From Pseudomonas putida S13.1.2 (GTDB lineage: Bacteria > Pseudomonadota > Gammaproteobacteria > Pseudomonadales > Pseudomonadaceae): a stretch of DNA of 64,000 nucleotides. Under the pieces are notes generated by a model. It worked only from the letters and a program-made list of their open reading frames with translations, did not search any database and was not told where the DNA came from. The stretch spans positions 2,604,001-2,668,000 of the forward strand of contig NZ_CP010979.1 of assembly GCF_000498395.2 (NCBI RefSeq), read 5' to 3'. The stretch's first letter is position 1, and each line of letters opens with the position of its first letter. The position numbers and the translations under genes are program-made. Of this stretch, positions 17,256 to 24,566 are shown piece by piece.

Positions 17256-17860
17256 AAAAGATCCTGAGCACACCGATCAGCGACGAAGACCTGGCCAACC
17301 TCAACGTCGGTGATGTCGTCTACCTCACAGGCCAACTGGTGACCTGCCGTGACGTGGCACACCGGCGCCTCATCGAATTGGGCCGCGAACTGCCGGTTGA
17401 CCTGCGTGGCGGCGCAATTTTCCACGCCGGCCCCATCGTCAGGAAGAAAGACGATGGCAGCTTCGAGATGGTTTCCATCGGCCCGACCACCAGCATGCGC
17501 ATGGAAAAGTTCGAGAAGCAGTTCATCGAGCAGACCGGTGTGAAGCTGATTGTCGGCAAAGGTGGCATGGGGCCTGAAACCACCACCGGCTGCCTGGAAA
17601 ACAAGGCGGTGCATGCGGTGTTCCCGGGCGGTTGTGCAGTGCTGGCAGCAACCCAGGTGGAAGAGATCGAGCGCGCCGAGTGGCAGGACCTGGGCATGCC
17701 GGAGACACTGTGGGTCAACCGCGTGCGCGAGTTCGGGCCGCTGATCATTTCCATCGATACCAAAGGCAACAACCTGTTCGAGCAGAACAAGGCCCGCTTC
17801 AACGAGCGTAAAGGGGCAGTGATCGAGAAGATCAACAGCCAGGTGCGCTTCATCAAATAA
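17252..17860 (+). CDS. ttdB: L(+)-tartrate dehydratase, beta subunit
   Basis: The 202-residue protein starts M-K-K-I-L-S-T-P-I and carries [30 protein letters not shown] and G-K-G-G-M-G. These are the swivelling-domain motifs of TtdB and the C-terminal half of class I fumarase. It supplies substrate-binding residues to the heterodimeric enzyme. It is the last gene of the operon; a paired REP hairpin follows and separates it from the convergent sfnR gene. Confidence 0.9.
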   Translation: MKKILSTPISDEDLANLNVGDVVYLTGQLVTCRDVAHRRLIELGRELPVDLRGGAIFHAGPIVRKKDDGSFEMVSIGPTTSMRMEKFEKQFIEQTGVKLIVGKGGMGPETTTGCLENKAVHAVFPGGCAVLAATQVEEIERAEWQDLGMPETLWVNRVREFGPLIISIDTKGNNLFEQNKARFNERKGAVIEKINSQVRFIK

Positions 17861-17880
17861 CCGAACGCTGACGCGGTCCG

Positions 17881-17996
17881 TGTAGGAGCGGCCTTGTGTC
17901 GCGATGGGCTGCACAGCAGCCCCAGCTCTCTTTGCGTTGACGTTGAGATCCCCGGGGCTGCTTTGCAGCCCATCGCGACACAAGGCCGCTCCTACA
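17881..17996. repeat. Inverted REP pair between convergent ttdB and sfnR
   Basis: TGTAGGAGCGGCCTTGTGTC at 17881 is matched by its reverse complement at 17977-17996, and the arms continue through GCGATGGGCTGC. The structure can form a long hairpin, probably ending transcription from both sides. Confidence 0.8.
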
Positions 17997-18016
17997 GGAA
18001 CCGCGCAGGCCGCAAC

Positions 18017-19075
18017 TCAAGCTTTTGTCAGTTCGCCAATTTTCTCCAGCCGCGCCCGCACGATGTTGCGGCTGATGTTCAGCAACCGCCCTGTCTGCAA
18101 CTGGTTGCCGTGGCAGTACCGATACGCCGCCCTGAACACCGTCTCCTCGATGTGCTCATACAAATTCGGCACATTCTGCTCGAACAACGCCAGCAACGCG
18201 CTTTCCAGGTCAGGCGGTGCTGCGCTCGCTGCCGGCAAATACGCATGGGCCGCAGGCGCCGCCACCTGTGGCCGCATATCGACCAAGTGCAGATCCGCCG
18301 GTGCCACCACCTGATACCGGCAGACCAGCAACGCATGGTGAATGGCGTTTTCCAGCTCGCGGATGTTGCCCGGCCAACTATGCGCCAGCAATTTGCGCTC
18401 GGCATCCGGGCTCAACGAGGCAGGCTCGTAACCCAGGCGTCGGCAATGCTCTTCGATGAAAAATTCCGCCAGCGGCAGGATGTCCCCCGGCCGCTCGCGC
18501 AGCGGCGGCAAGCGAATCGTCGCCACATGCAGGCGGTAGAACAGGTCTTCACGAAAATGCCCCGCCACCACCGCATCGGCCAGGTTGACGTTGGTCGCCG
18601 CCACCAGCCGCACGTTGATCGGGATTGGCGTGCGTGAGCCCAGGCGCACCACTTCACGCTCCTGCAGCACCCGCAGCAACTTCACCTGCATGTTCAGCGG
18701 CAGGTCGCCGATTTCATCCAGGAACAATGTGCCGCCATTGGCCGCTTCGAACCAGCCGGCCTTGTTGCTGGTGGCGCCTGTAAACGCGCCTTTCTCGTGG
18801 CCGAACAGCTCGCTCTCCACCAGGGTTTCGGCAAAAGCACCGCAGTTCACCGCCACGAATGGCTCACGCCCACGGCGGCTGAGGTGGTGGATATGACGGG
18901 CGACCAGCTCCTTGCCGGTGCCGGTTTCGCCGATGATCAGGGTATTGGCCTCGCTGGGCGCCAGGCGCTCGATGCGGCTGAGCAGCTCCTGGGAGCGCGG
19001 GTCCTTGAACACGAGCACGGTGGCACGTACCGACTTGGTCAGCTCGCGGGCATTGGGGTGGGTGATCAGCGACAT
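18017..19075 (-). CDS. sfnR: Sigma54-dependent activator without sensor domain, SfnR type
   Basis: This 352-residue bacterial enhancer-binding protein goes almost directly into the AAA+ domain. It has Walker A (G-E-T-G-T-G-K-E), the GAFTGA loop that contacts sigma54 (H-E-K-G-A-F-T-G-A), Walker B (T-L-F-L-D-E-I-G-D) and arginine fingers (F-R-E-D-L-F-Y-R-L). A C-terminal Fis-type helix-turn-helix follows ([15 protein letters not shown]). No receiver, GAF or PAS domain is present, as in SfnR of P. putida, which is controlled by its own synthesis during sulfate limitation. I chose ATG 19075 (M-S-L-I-T-H-P), with AGGAAT upstream. It lies next to the sulfur island and is the obvious activator for the sigma54 promoters at 19.3, 36.9, 37.1, 42.4, 45.9 and 53.5 kb. 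Confidence 0.85.
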   Translation of the reverse strand: MSLITHPNARELTKSVRATVLVFKDPRSQELLSRIERLAPSEANTLIIGETGTGKELVARHIHHLSRRGREPFVAVNCGAFAETLVESELFGHEKGAFTGATSNKAGWFEAANGGTLFLDEIGDLPLNMQVKLLRVLQEREVVRLGSRTPIPINVRLVAATNVNLADAVVAGHFREDLFYRLHVATIRLPPLRERPGDILPLAEFFIEEHCRRLGYEPASLSPDAERKLLAHSWPGNIRELENAIHHALLVCRYQVVAPADLHLVDMRPQVAAPAAHAYLPAASAAPPDLESALLALFEQNVPNLYEHIEETVFRAAYRYCHGNQLQTGRLLNISRNIVRARLEKIGELTKA

Positions 19076-19194
19076 AGGGGCATTCCTGGCAGTTGACGCG
19101 CAGGCCCATAGTGCATGAAACAAATTAGATCAAAAAATTATTAATTAATATTTAGATATTCGAATTGGAAATATTCAAATTTCCAGCAACCAAT

Positions 19195-19210
19195 TGCTGC
19201 TACAGCAGCA
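19195..19210. promoter_or_regulatory. Enhancer palindrome TGCTGC-N4-GCAGCA (site A)
   Basis: This is a perfect palindrome (spacer TACA) in the 293-bp AT-rich gap between sfnR and the binding-protein gene, about 110 bp upstream of the -24/-12 promoter. A further half-site GCAGCA follows at 19216. The same element recurs before four other sigma54 promoters in this window, so it is the likely SfnR binding site. Confidence 0.7.
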
Positions 19211-19319
19211 ACCCGGCAGCACTCGCCTGCCCGTCGACCAGCAGGCCTTTAATTCCATACCCACTTCCCCTTGGCAGGAGCCCCTGTAAATAAAGGGCTG
19301 TAGCCCCTTCATGGCATGC

Positions 19320-19335
19320 TGGCATGCATTTCGCT
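19320..19335 (+). promoter_or_regulatory. Sigma54 -24/-12 promoter for the 19.4-28.3 kb operon
   Basis: TGGCATG-CATT-TCGCT has GG and GC exactly 10 bp apart, as in the consensus TGGCACG-N4-TTGCA. It lies 33 bp before the binding-protein start. Confidence 0.65.
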
Positions 19336-19368
19336 CTTGGCCTGTAGAACCTTTGCCTGGAGCTGCAC

Positions 19369-20442
19369 ATGAACAATCCCTGGCGTAATGCCCTCGCCCT
19401 GCTGGGCGGCCTGTTCTTCAGCCTGGCTGCGCTGGCAGCCGAGCCACCGGCGGCGGTGCGCATCGCCATCGTCGCCTTCACCCAGGGCGGTGCGCCGGTG
19501 TTCGGCGGCATCCCCGGGCGGGTGATTGAAGAAGGCTGGCTGGAACAGCAACTGGCCGCCCGCGGCGTGAAACTGCAATGGACCGCCCTGCCCCATGCCG
19601 GCGCCGGGCCGCAGATCAACGAAGGCTTCAGCAACGACAGCCTGGACTTTGCCGTCCGCGGCGACCTGCCTTCGGTCATCGCCGGTGCCGGCCAGGTGCC
19701 GGGCAAGCTGGTGGTACCGGGTGGCAGCGGCAACAACATCTACCTGGTAGTACCGAGCGACTCGACGGTGCGCAGCATCCAGGACCTCAAGGGCAAGCGC
19801 CTGGCCTTGCACCGCGGCCGCCCATGGGAGTTCGCCTTCAGCAACTTCCTGCAAAGCCAGGGCCTGGCACTCAGTGACTTCAAGATCGCCAACCTCAACC
19901 CACAGGTGGGCGCCGCTGCAGTGTCCGCCGGCAAGGTCGACGCCGCCGTGCTGCTCAACGAAGCCTACGCCCTGGAAGACAAAGGCGTCGCGCGCATCCT
20001 TTGGTCGACCAAGCAAGGCGCCAACGACTGGCGGCTGGTCTCGGACCTGTGGGGCACTGACCGCTTCGTGCAGCAGCACGCCGACCTGACGCAACTGGTG
20101 GCCACCGCCTGGGTGCGCGCGGCCTGGTGGATCTCCCAGGAACAGAACCGCGACGCCTACTACGGGCTGTCTTCGCGCGCCGGTGTGAGCGAAAGCGTGC
20201 TGCGCCGAGACGACCAGGACGACCCGGTCGCGTGGAAGGCGCGCTGGGCGCCGAAAAGCGATGCCCAGCTCAAGGCCCACTACGACGCCCTGGGCCAGTA
20301 CGCCCTGGCCAACCGGCTGATCCGCACGCCCTACGACATCACCAGCGACCTGGCCACAGGCTTTACCCGCCAGGCGCTGATCGACCTGCAACTGACCCAC
20401 TACTGGCCGTCCCTCGACGCCCAGATCAGCCAACAACCTTGA
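19369..20442 (+). CDS. Sulfonate/sulfate-ester ABC transporter binding protein
   Basis: This 357-residue periplasmic binding protein of the SsuA/TauA class has a signal peptide (A-L-A-L-L-G-G-L-F-F-S-L-A-A-L-A-A) and the typical D-L-K-G-K-R-L-A-L-H-R-G-R segment. By eye it contains no cysteine and no methionine apart from the initiator, as expected for an abundant protein made during sulfur starvation. It leads an operon behind site A and its sigma54 promoter. No matching permease or ATPase is adjacent. The permease/ATPase set at 53526-55841 lacks a binding protein and carries the same operator, so the two are probable partners across 33 kb. Confidence 0.85.
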   Translation: MNNPWRNALALLGGLFFSLAALAAEPPAAVRIAIVAFTQGGAPVFGGIPGRVIEEGWLEQQLAARGVKLQWTALPHAGAGPQINEGFSNDSLDFAVRGDLPSVIAGAGQVPGKLVVPGGSGNNIYLVVPSDSTVRSIQDLKGKRLALHRGRPWEFAFSNFLQSQGLALSDFKIANLNPQVGAAAVSAGKVDAAVLLNEAYALEDKGVARILWSTKQGANDWRLVSDLWGTDRFVQQHADLTQLVATAWVRAAWWISQEQNRDAYYGLSSRAGVSESVLRRDDQDDPVAWKARWAPKSDAQLKAHYDALGQYALANRLIRTPYDITSDLATGFTRQALIDLQLTHYWPSLDAQISQQP

Positions 20443-20453
20443 GAGCCTTACCC

Positions 20454-21677
20454 ATGAAACTGCCTGCTTCGCTCATCTTCGGCCTCAGCGCCCTGGCCCT
20501 GTCCATCGGTGCCATGGCCGCTGAAACCTACGCGCCCAAACCTGACCCGCAACAGGGCGATGGCCGTGTGTCGGCCTTCTACACCTGGAGCAAGGTCATC
20601 CCCGCCACGCCTGGGAAACTGCTGCGCAGCGAACCGTTGGACCAGGCGCTCAGCCTGCCCAATGCAGCAAGCGCCCAGCGCATTCTCTACACCTCGCTGG
20701 ATGGCATCGACGGCAAGACCCCCGTCGTGGTTTCCGGCGCACTGTTCATCCCCAAAGGCAAGGCCCCGGCAGGCGGCTGGCCGGTCGCCAGCTGGGGCCA
20801 TGGCACAGTCGGCGTGGCGGATATCTGCGCGCCGTCCTGGGCTGGGCGTAGCTACCGCGACGTGCAATACCTCAACCGCTGGCTCGAGGAGGGCTACGCC
20901 ATCGTCGCCACCGACTACCAGGGCCTCGGTGTGCCGGGCGGCCACCCGCTGCTGAACAACCGCATGGCCGCCTACGGCATTCTCGATGCTGCCAAGGCTG
21001 TGGTAGCTGGCGTGCCGGGGCTGGCAGACAAAGTGCTGATCATAGGCCAGTCGCAAGGTGGCGCGGGGGCCTTTGCCGCGGGTGCCTATGCGGCGACCTA
21101 TGCGCCCAAGCTGGGCGTCAAGGGCAGTATCGGCACGGGGGTGATCTACACCGTGGGCTCGAAGAATGTCGGTGAACAGGACCAGGACAAGGTCGACCCG
21201 GCCCTGGCCTATGGCTTCTACACCCTGCTGGCGGCGCAGCAGTACGACCCGAGCATCGACCCGCGCGAATTCTACACCGACAAGGCCTTGCCGCTGTTCG
21301 AACAAGCGCGCACCAGCTGCCTGTCAGCCTTGGTCAGCGACGTGGTGGGCACAGGCCTGACCCCGGCCAACGCCAAGAAAGACTATAAGGGCGACCAGCT
21401 CAAGCCATGGCTGGCGCAGGTGTCGTACCCGACCCTGAAACTGGCCCAGCCGATCTTCATCGGCACCGGCGCCGAGGACAAGACCCCCGCCGCCGCTACC
21501 CAGGTGGCGCTGATGCAGGACGCCTGCAAGGCCGGCTCGGTGGTGCAGGGCCACCTGTACAAGGGCCTGGGCCACAGCGAAACGGTGAATGCCTCGCTGA
21601 AGGACTCGATTCCCTTCGCCCGCCAGGTCATCAGCGGCCAGCCGGTTACCCCCAATTGCAGCCCAAGCGTCCAGTAA
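20454..21677 (+). CDS. Secreted alpha/beta hydrolase, secretory-lipase-like
   Basis: This 407-residue protein starts at ATG 20454, 11 bp after the binding-protein gene. A signal peptide (L-I-F-G-L-S-A-L-A-L-S-I-G-A-M-A-A) leads into an alpha/beta-hydrolase fold. The nucleophile elbow is G-Q-S-Q-G-G-A-G (Ser). A likely acid is the Asp in G-A-E-D-K-T, and a likely His lies in G-L-G-H-S-E-T. Four further Cys could form disulfides in the periplasm. The architecture resembles fungal/actinobacterial secretory lipases. In a sulfur operon it may release sulfonates or sulfate esters from acyl or ester conjugates; that role is inference. It is not depleted in sulfur amino acids, unlike its neighbour. 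Confidence 0.75.
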   Translation: MKLPASLIFGLSALALSIGAMAAETYAPKPDPQQGDGRVSAFYTWSKVIPATPGKLLRSEPLDQALSLPNAASAQRILYTSLDGIDGKTPVVVSGALFIPKGKAPAGGWPVASWGHGTVGVADICAPSWAGRSYRDVQYLNRWLEEGYAIVATDYQGLGVPGGHPLLNNRMAAYGILDAAKAVVAGVPGLADKVLIIGQSQGGAGAFAAGAYAATYAPKLGVKGSIGTGVIYTVGSKNVGEQDQDKVDPALAYGFYTLLAAQQYDPSIDPREFYTDKALPLFEQARTSCLSALVSDVVGTGLTPANAKKDYKGDQLKPWLAQVSYPTLKLAQPIFIGTGAEDKTPAAATQVALMQDACKAGSVVQGHLYKGLGHSETVNASLKDSIPFARQVISGQPVTPNCSPSVQ

Positions 21678-21689
21678 GGAGGCCAGCCC

Positions 21690-22889
21690 ATGAGCATCGA
21701 ATTCTTCACCCGCCTGCCCTTGCATGGCGAAACCCAATTCCTCCCCGGCGACCCACGCAACCGTGGCGACTGGCATGCGGGCGAGGCCAGCACCGGTGCG
21801 GTATCGGGGTTTGTCGTAGGAGACCATTTCACCTATATCGACTACCTCGGCCAAATCGCCCGCGCCGCTGAAATAAACGGCTTTGGCGGCGCGCTGATGG
21901 TCAACGCCCCCACCGGCGAAGAGCCATGGACGGTGTGCTCGCTGTTGGCCCGGGAAACCCGCACGCTGAAATTCGTCACCGCGTTCCAGCCCTATCACTA
22001 CACCCCGTGGGTGGCCGTGCAACAGGCCGCGACCTACCAGCGCGCCACCGGCAACCGACTGGTGTGGAACATCATCAACGGCGGCTCCGATGCCATCCAG
22101 CGCCAGGTCGGCGACTTTGAAGACCATGACCAGCGCTACGCCCGTGCCACCGAATTCATGGACGTGGTGCGCGGCTATTGGCACAACGAGCAGTTCCACT
22201 ACGCAGGCACCTACTACCGCGCCGAGGGCGGTGGCCTGCGCGGCCCGCTGAAAAAAGCCGAGTTGCCGCTGATCTGCACCGCTGGCTCGTCGGTGGCAGC
22301 GCGGGAGTTCGCCGCCAAGCACGCCGACTTCTACCTGATGCGCGCCGAGCACCCTGACGAAATTGCCGCGCTGATCGCCGACATCCGCGCCCGGGCGCTG
22401 AAGTGGGGCCGTACCGACATCCGCTTTGGCCTGTCCATCGACGTGATCGCCCGCGACACCGAAGCAGCCGCACTGGCCGAGGCCAAGCGCTTCTTCGACG
22501 AAGGCGTGGCCAAAGGCACGGTCAAGGCCCGCGCCGCCCACGCTGGCCTGCGCACCGCGCGCAAGCTGAGCTACGAGCACGGCTACAGCGACCAGGACGA
22601 GCAGCAGGCCTTCGACGACTTCTTCATCCACCCCAATGTGTGGACCGGTTTTGGCTACATCGGCATCCCGCCGGGCTGCGCACTGGTGGGCAGCTACACC
22701 AACGTGGTGGCGCGTATCCGCGAGTATCACGGCATCGGTGTCGATCTGTTTTTCCTCGCCGGCTACCCGCACCTGGAAGAGGCCTATCGCATTGGCGAGC
22801 ACATCCTGCCGCACTTCCGTGCACAGCGCGCAGCCCTTGCCCGCCCGCTAGCCGAACCCGTGCAACTGCACGCCAGCAACGGGGCCTGA
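21690..22889 (+). CDS. FMN-dependent monooxygenase, SsuD/SfnG-class (LLM 1)
   Basis: This 399-residue member of the bacterial luciferase-like superfamily has the alkanesulfonate-monooxygenase pattern: N-terminal F-T-Y-I-D-Y-L-G-Q-I-A-R-A-A-E, then R-L-V-W-N-I-I-N-G-G. These enzymes use FMNH2 from a separate reductase and O2 to cleave C-S bonds of sulfonates or sulfones, releasing sulfite or sulfinate. The reductase (SsuE/MsuE/SfnF) is not in this window. It follows the hydrolase by 12 bp and precedes a binding protein by 4 bp. It has 4 Met and 3 Cys, so it is less sulfur-depleted than LLM 3 and LLM 4. The substrate is unknown. Confidence 0.85.
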   Translation: MSIEFFTRLPLHGETQFLPGDPRNRGDWHAGEASTGAVSGFVVGDHFTYIDYLGQIARAAEINGFGGALMVNAPTGEEPWTVCSLLARETRTLKFVTAFQPYHYTPWVAVQQAATYQRATGNRLVWNIINGGSDAIQRQVGDFEDHDQRYARATEFMDVVRGYWHNEQFHYAGTYYRAEGGGLRGPLKKAELPLICTAGSSVAAREFAAKHADFYLMRAEHPDEIAALIADIRARALKWGRTDIRFGLSIDVIARDTEAAALAEAKRFFDEGVAKGTVKARAAHAGLRTARKLSYEHGYSDQDEQQAFDDFFIHPNVWTGFGYIGIPPGCALVGSYTNVVARIREYHGIGVDLFFLAGYPHLEEAYRIGEHILPHFRAQRAALARPLAEPVQLHASNGA

Positions 22890-22893
22890 CGCC

Positions 22894-24447
22894 ATGGCCA
22901 GGGACGGTTACCCACTGAGCCGGCGCGGCTTCCTCGGCCACGCCGGCGTGCTGGCGGGCGGGCTGCTGGCCGGCTGCGGCCAGGCCGACAGCCCGACCCA
23001 TGCTGCAGCCGACCAGCCCCGCCATGGCGGGCGCCTGCGCCTGGGCATCATCGACGGCAACCAGAGCGGCAACCTCGACGCCCATAAGCCCATTGGCAGC
23101 GGCATCGTGCGTGGCTTTGCGCTGTACAGCAAACTGTGGGAATGGGACGAGCAAATGCAGCCGCGCCTGGCCCTGGCCGAGTTCGCCGAGCCCAATGCCG
23201 ATGCCAGCAGCTGGACCTTGCGGCTGAAACCGGGGCTGGAATTCCACCACGGCAAGACCATCGACGCCGATGACCTGATCTTTTCCATCCGCCGCCTCAC
23301 CGACCCGCAGTTGGCCTCGCCCTATGCGGCGCTGCTGCACTGGGTGGACCGCGACAACCTGATCAAGCTGGATGACCGCACCGTGCGCCTGGGCTTTCGC
23401 GAGGGGCGCAGTTACCTGCCACTGGCGGAAACCTGGGTCAACTTCGGCGGCATCGTACCGGTGGACTACCACCCGGTCACCAACCCGGTCGGCGCCGGGC
23501 CGTACAAACTGAAAAGCTTCACCCCGGGCCAGCGCTCGCTGTTCACCCGCTTCGACAACTACTACAAGCCTGGCAAGCCCTACGCCGATGAACTGGAGAT
23601 CATCGACTTCAAGGACCAGACCGGCCGGCTGGCGGCGTTGCGTGCGGGGCAGATCGACATGGCCAACGTCATGTCCACCGAGCATTTGCAGGTACTGCAG
23701 GCCGACCCACGGCTGCGGCTGCTGAAGTCGGTGAGCGGCAACTGGCTGTCGTTCGACATGAACACCGCCAAGGCGCCGTTCGACGACCCGCGCGTGCGGG
23801 AGGCATTCCGCCTGCTGGCCGACCGCGAGGAACTGGTGCGCCGTGCGCTGAATGGCCAGGGCCGGGTGGCCAACGACCTGTATGCACCGTTCGACCCCAC
23901 CTTCGACCACAGCATCGGCCCGCGCCCCTACGACCCGCAGCGGGCAGCGCAGTTGCTGCGCGAAGCTGGCCATGAACAGCTGCAGGTGGACCTGGTGACC
24001 ACACCAGGGCCGGGGCTGGCTTCGGCCCTGGTCTTGGCCGAGCAGGCCCGACGTATCGGCGTCACCCTCAACGTGCGCCAGGTCGACCTGGCCACCTTCC
24101 AGGGCCCGCAGCGCGACGACTGGACATTAAGTACAGGGGGCAGCATTGGTGCGCCGTTCCTGGCCAGTGCCATCCACACCGACGCGCCGTTCGCAGTAGC
24201 CAACAAGACCCACTTCCACGACCGCGAATTCAGCGAGGCCTTCCTCGCTGCCATGGCTCAGCCGGACCTGGAGCAACGCAAGGCGCTGGTGCACCGCGCG
24301 CAACGCATTCAGTACGAGCGCGGCGGCATGCTGATATGGGGCTTTGCCGACCTGCTCGACAGTGTCAGCACACGCGTGGGTGGCGCACAGGCGGAGCAGT
24401 CGCTGTTCAGTACATGGCGGTTCGAGAGCCTGTGGCTGAAAACCTGA
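22894..24447 (+). CDS. Oligopeptide-type (SBP_bac_5) ABC binding lipoprotein, orphan
   Basis: This 517-residue family 5 binding protein has a twin-arginine motif (S-R-R-G-F-L-G) followed by a lipobox-like L-A-G-C, so it is probably Tat-exported and lipidated at Cys28. That is its only cysteine. The core motifs L-E-F-H-H-G-K, V-T-N-P-V-G-A-G-P-Y and P-F-D-D-P-R-V-R-E-A-F are typical. It is a close paralogue of the protein at 32091-33665, and the long motif blocks align without gaps. No permease genes follow it, so it probably shares the permease/ATPase set at 28424-32098. In this setting the ligand is more likely a sulfur-containing compound than a plain peptide (inference). Confidence 0.8.
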   Translation: MARDGYPLSRRGFLGHAGVLAGGLLAGCGQADSPTHAAADQPRHGGRLRLGIIDGNQSGNLDAHKPIGSGIVRGFALYSKLWEWDEQMQPRLALAEFAEPNADASSWTLRLKPGLEFHHGKTIDADDLIFSIRRLTDPQLASPYAALLHWVDRDNLIKLDDRTVRLGFREGRSYLPLAETWVNFGGIVPVDYHPVTNPVGAGPYKLKSFTPGQRSLFTRFDNYYKPGKPYADELEIIDFKDQTGRLAALRAGQIDMANVMSTEHLQVLQADPRLRLLKSVSGNWLSFDMNTAKAPFDDPRVREAFRLLADREELVRRALNGQGRVANDLYAPFDPTFDHSIGPRPYDPQRAAQLLREAGHEQLQVDLVTTPGPGLASALVLAEQARRIGVTLNVRQVDLATFQGPQRDDWTLSTGGSIGAPFLASAIHTDAPFAVANKTHFHDREFSEAFLAAMAQPDLEQRKALVHRAQRIQYERGGMLIWGFADLLDSVSTRVGGAQAEQSLFSTWRFESLWLKT

Positions 24448-24566
24448 TCCGCCCCAAGCCCGCTCCCGCAGAACCTCCTGACAGGCTTGAGAGATACCCA
24501 CCCAACCGCAGGCGCGGCTGCGCCCTCGCTTCTCCCACATTCCTGCTATTGAACGAGGCCCAGCCA

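Noticed and set aside
16356..17860. Class I fumarase split into two genes
   Set aside because: Subunit sizes and residue motifs follow E. coli TtdA and TtdB closely, and the neighbours fit tartrate use.
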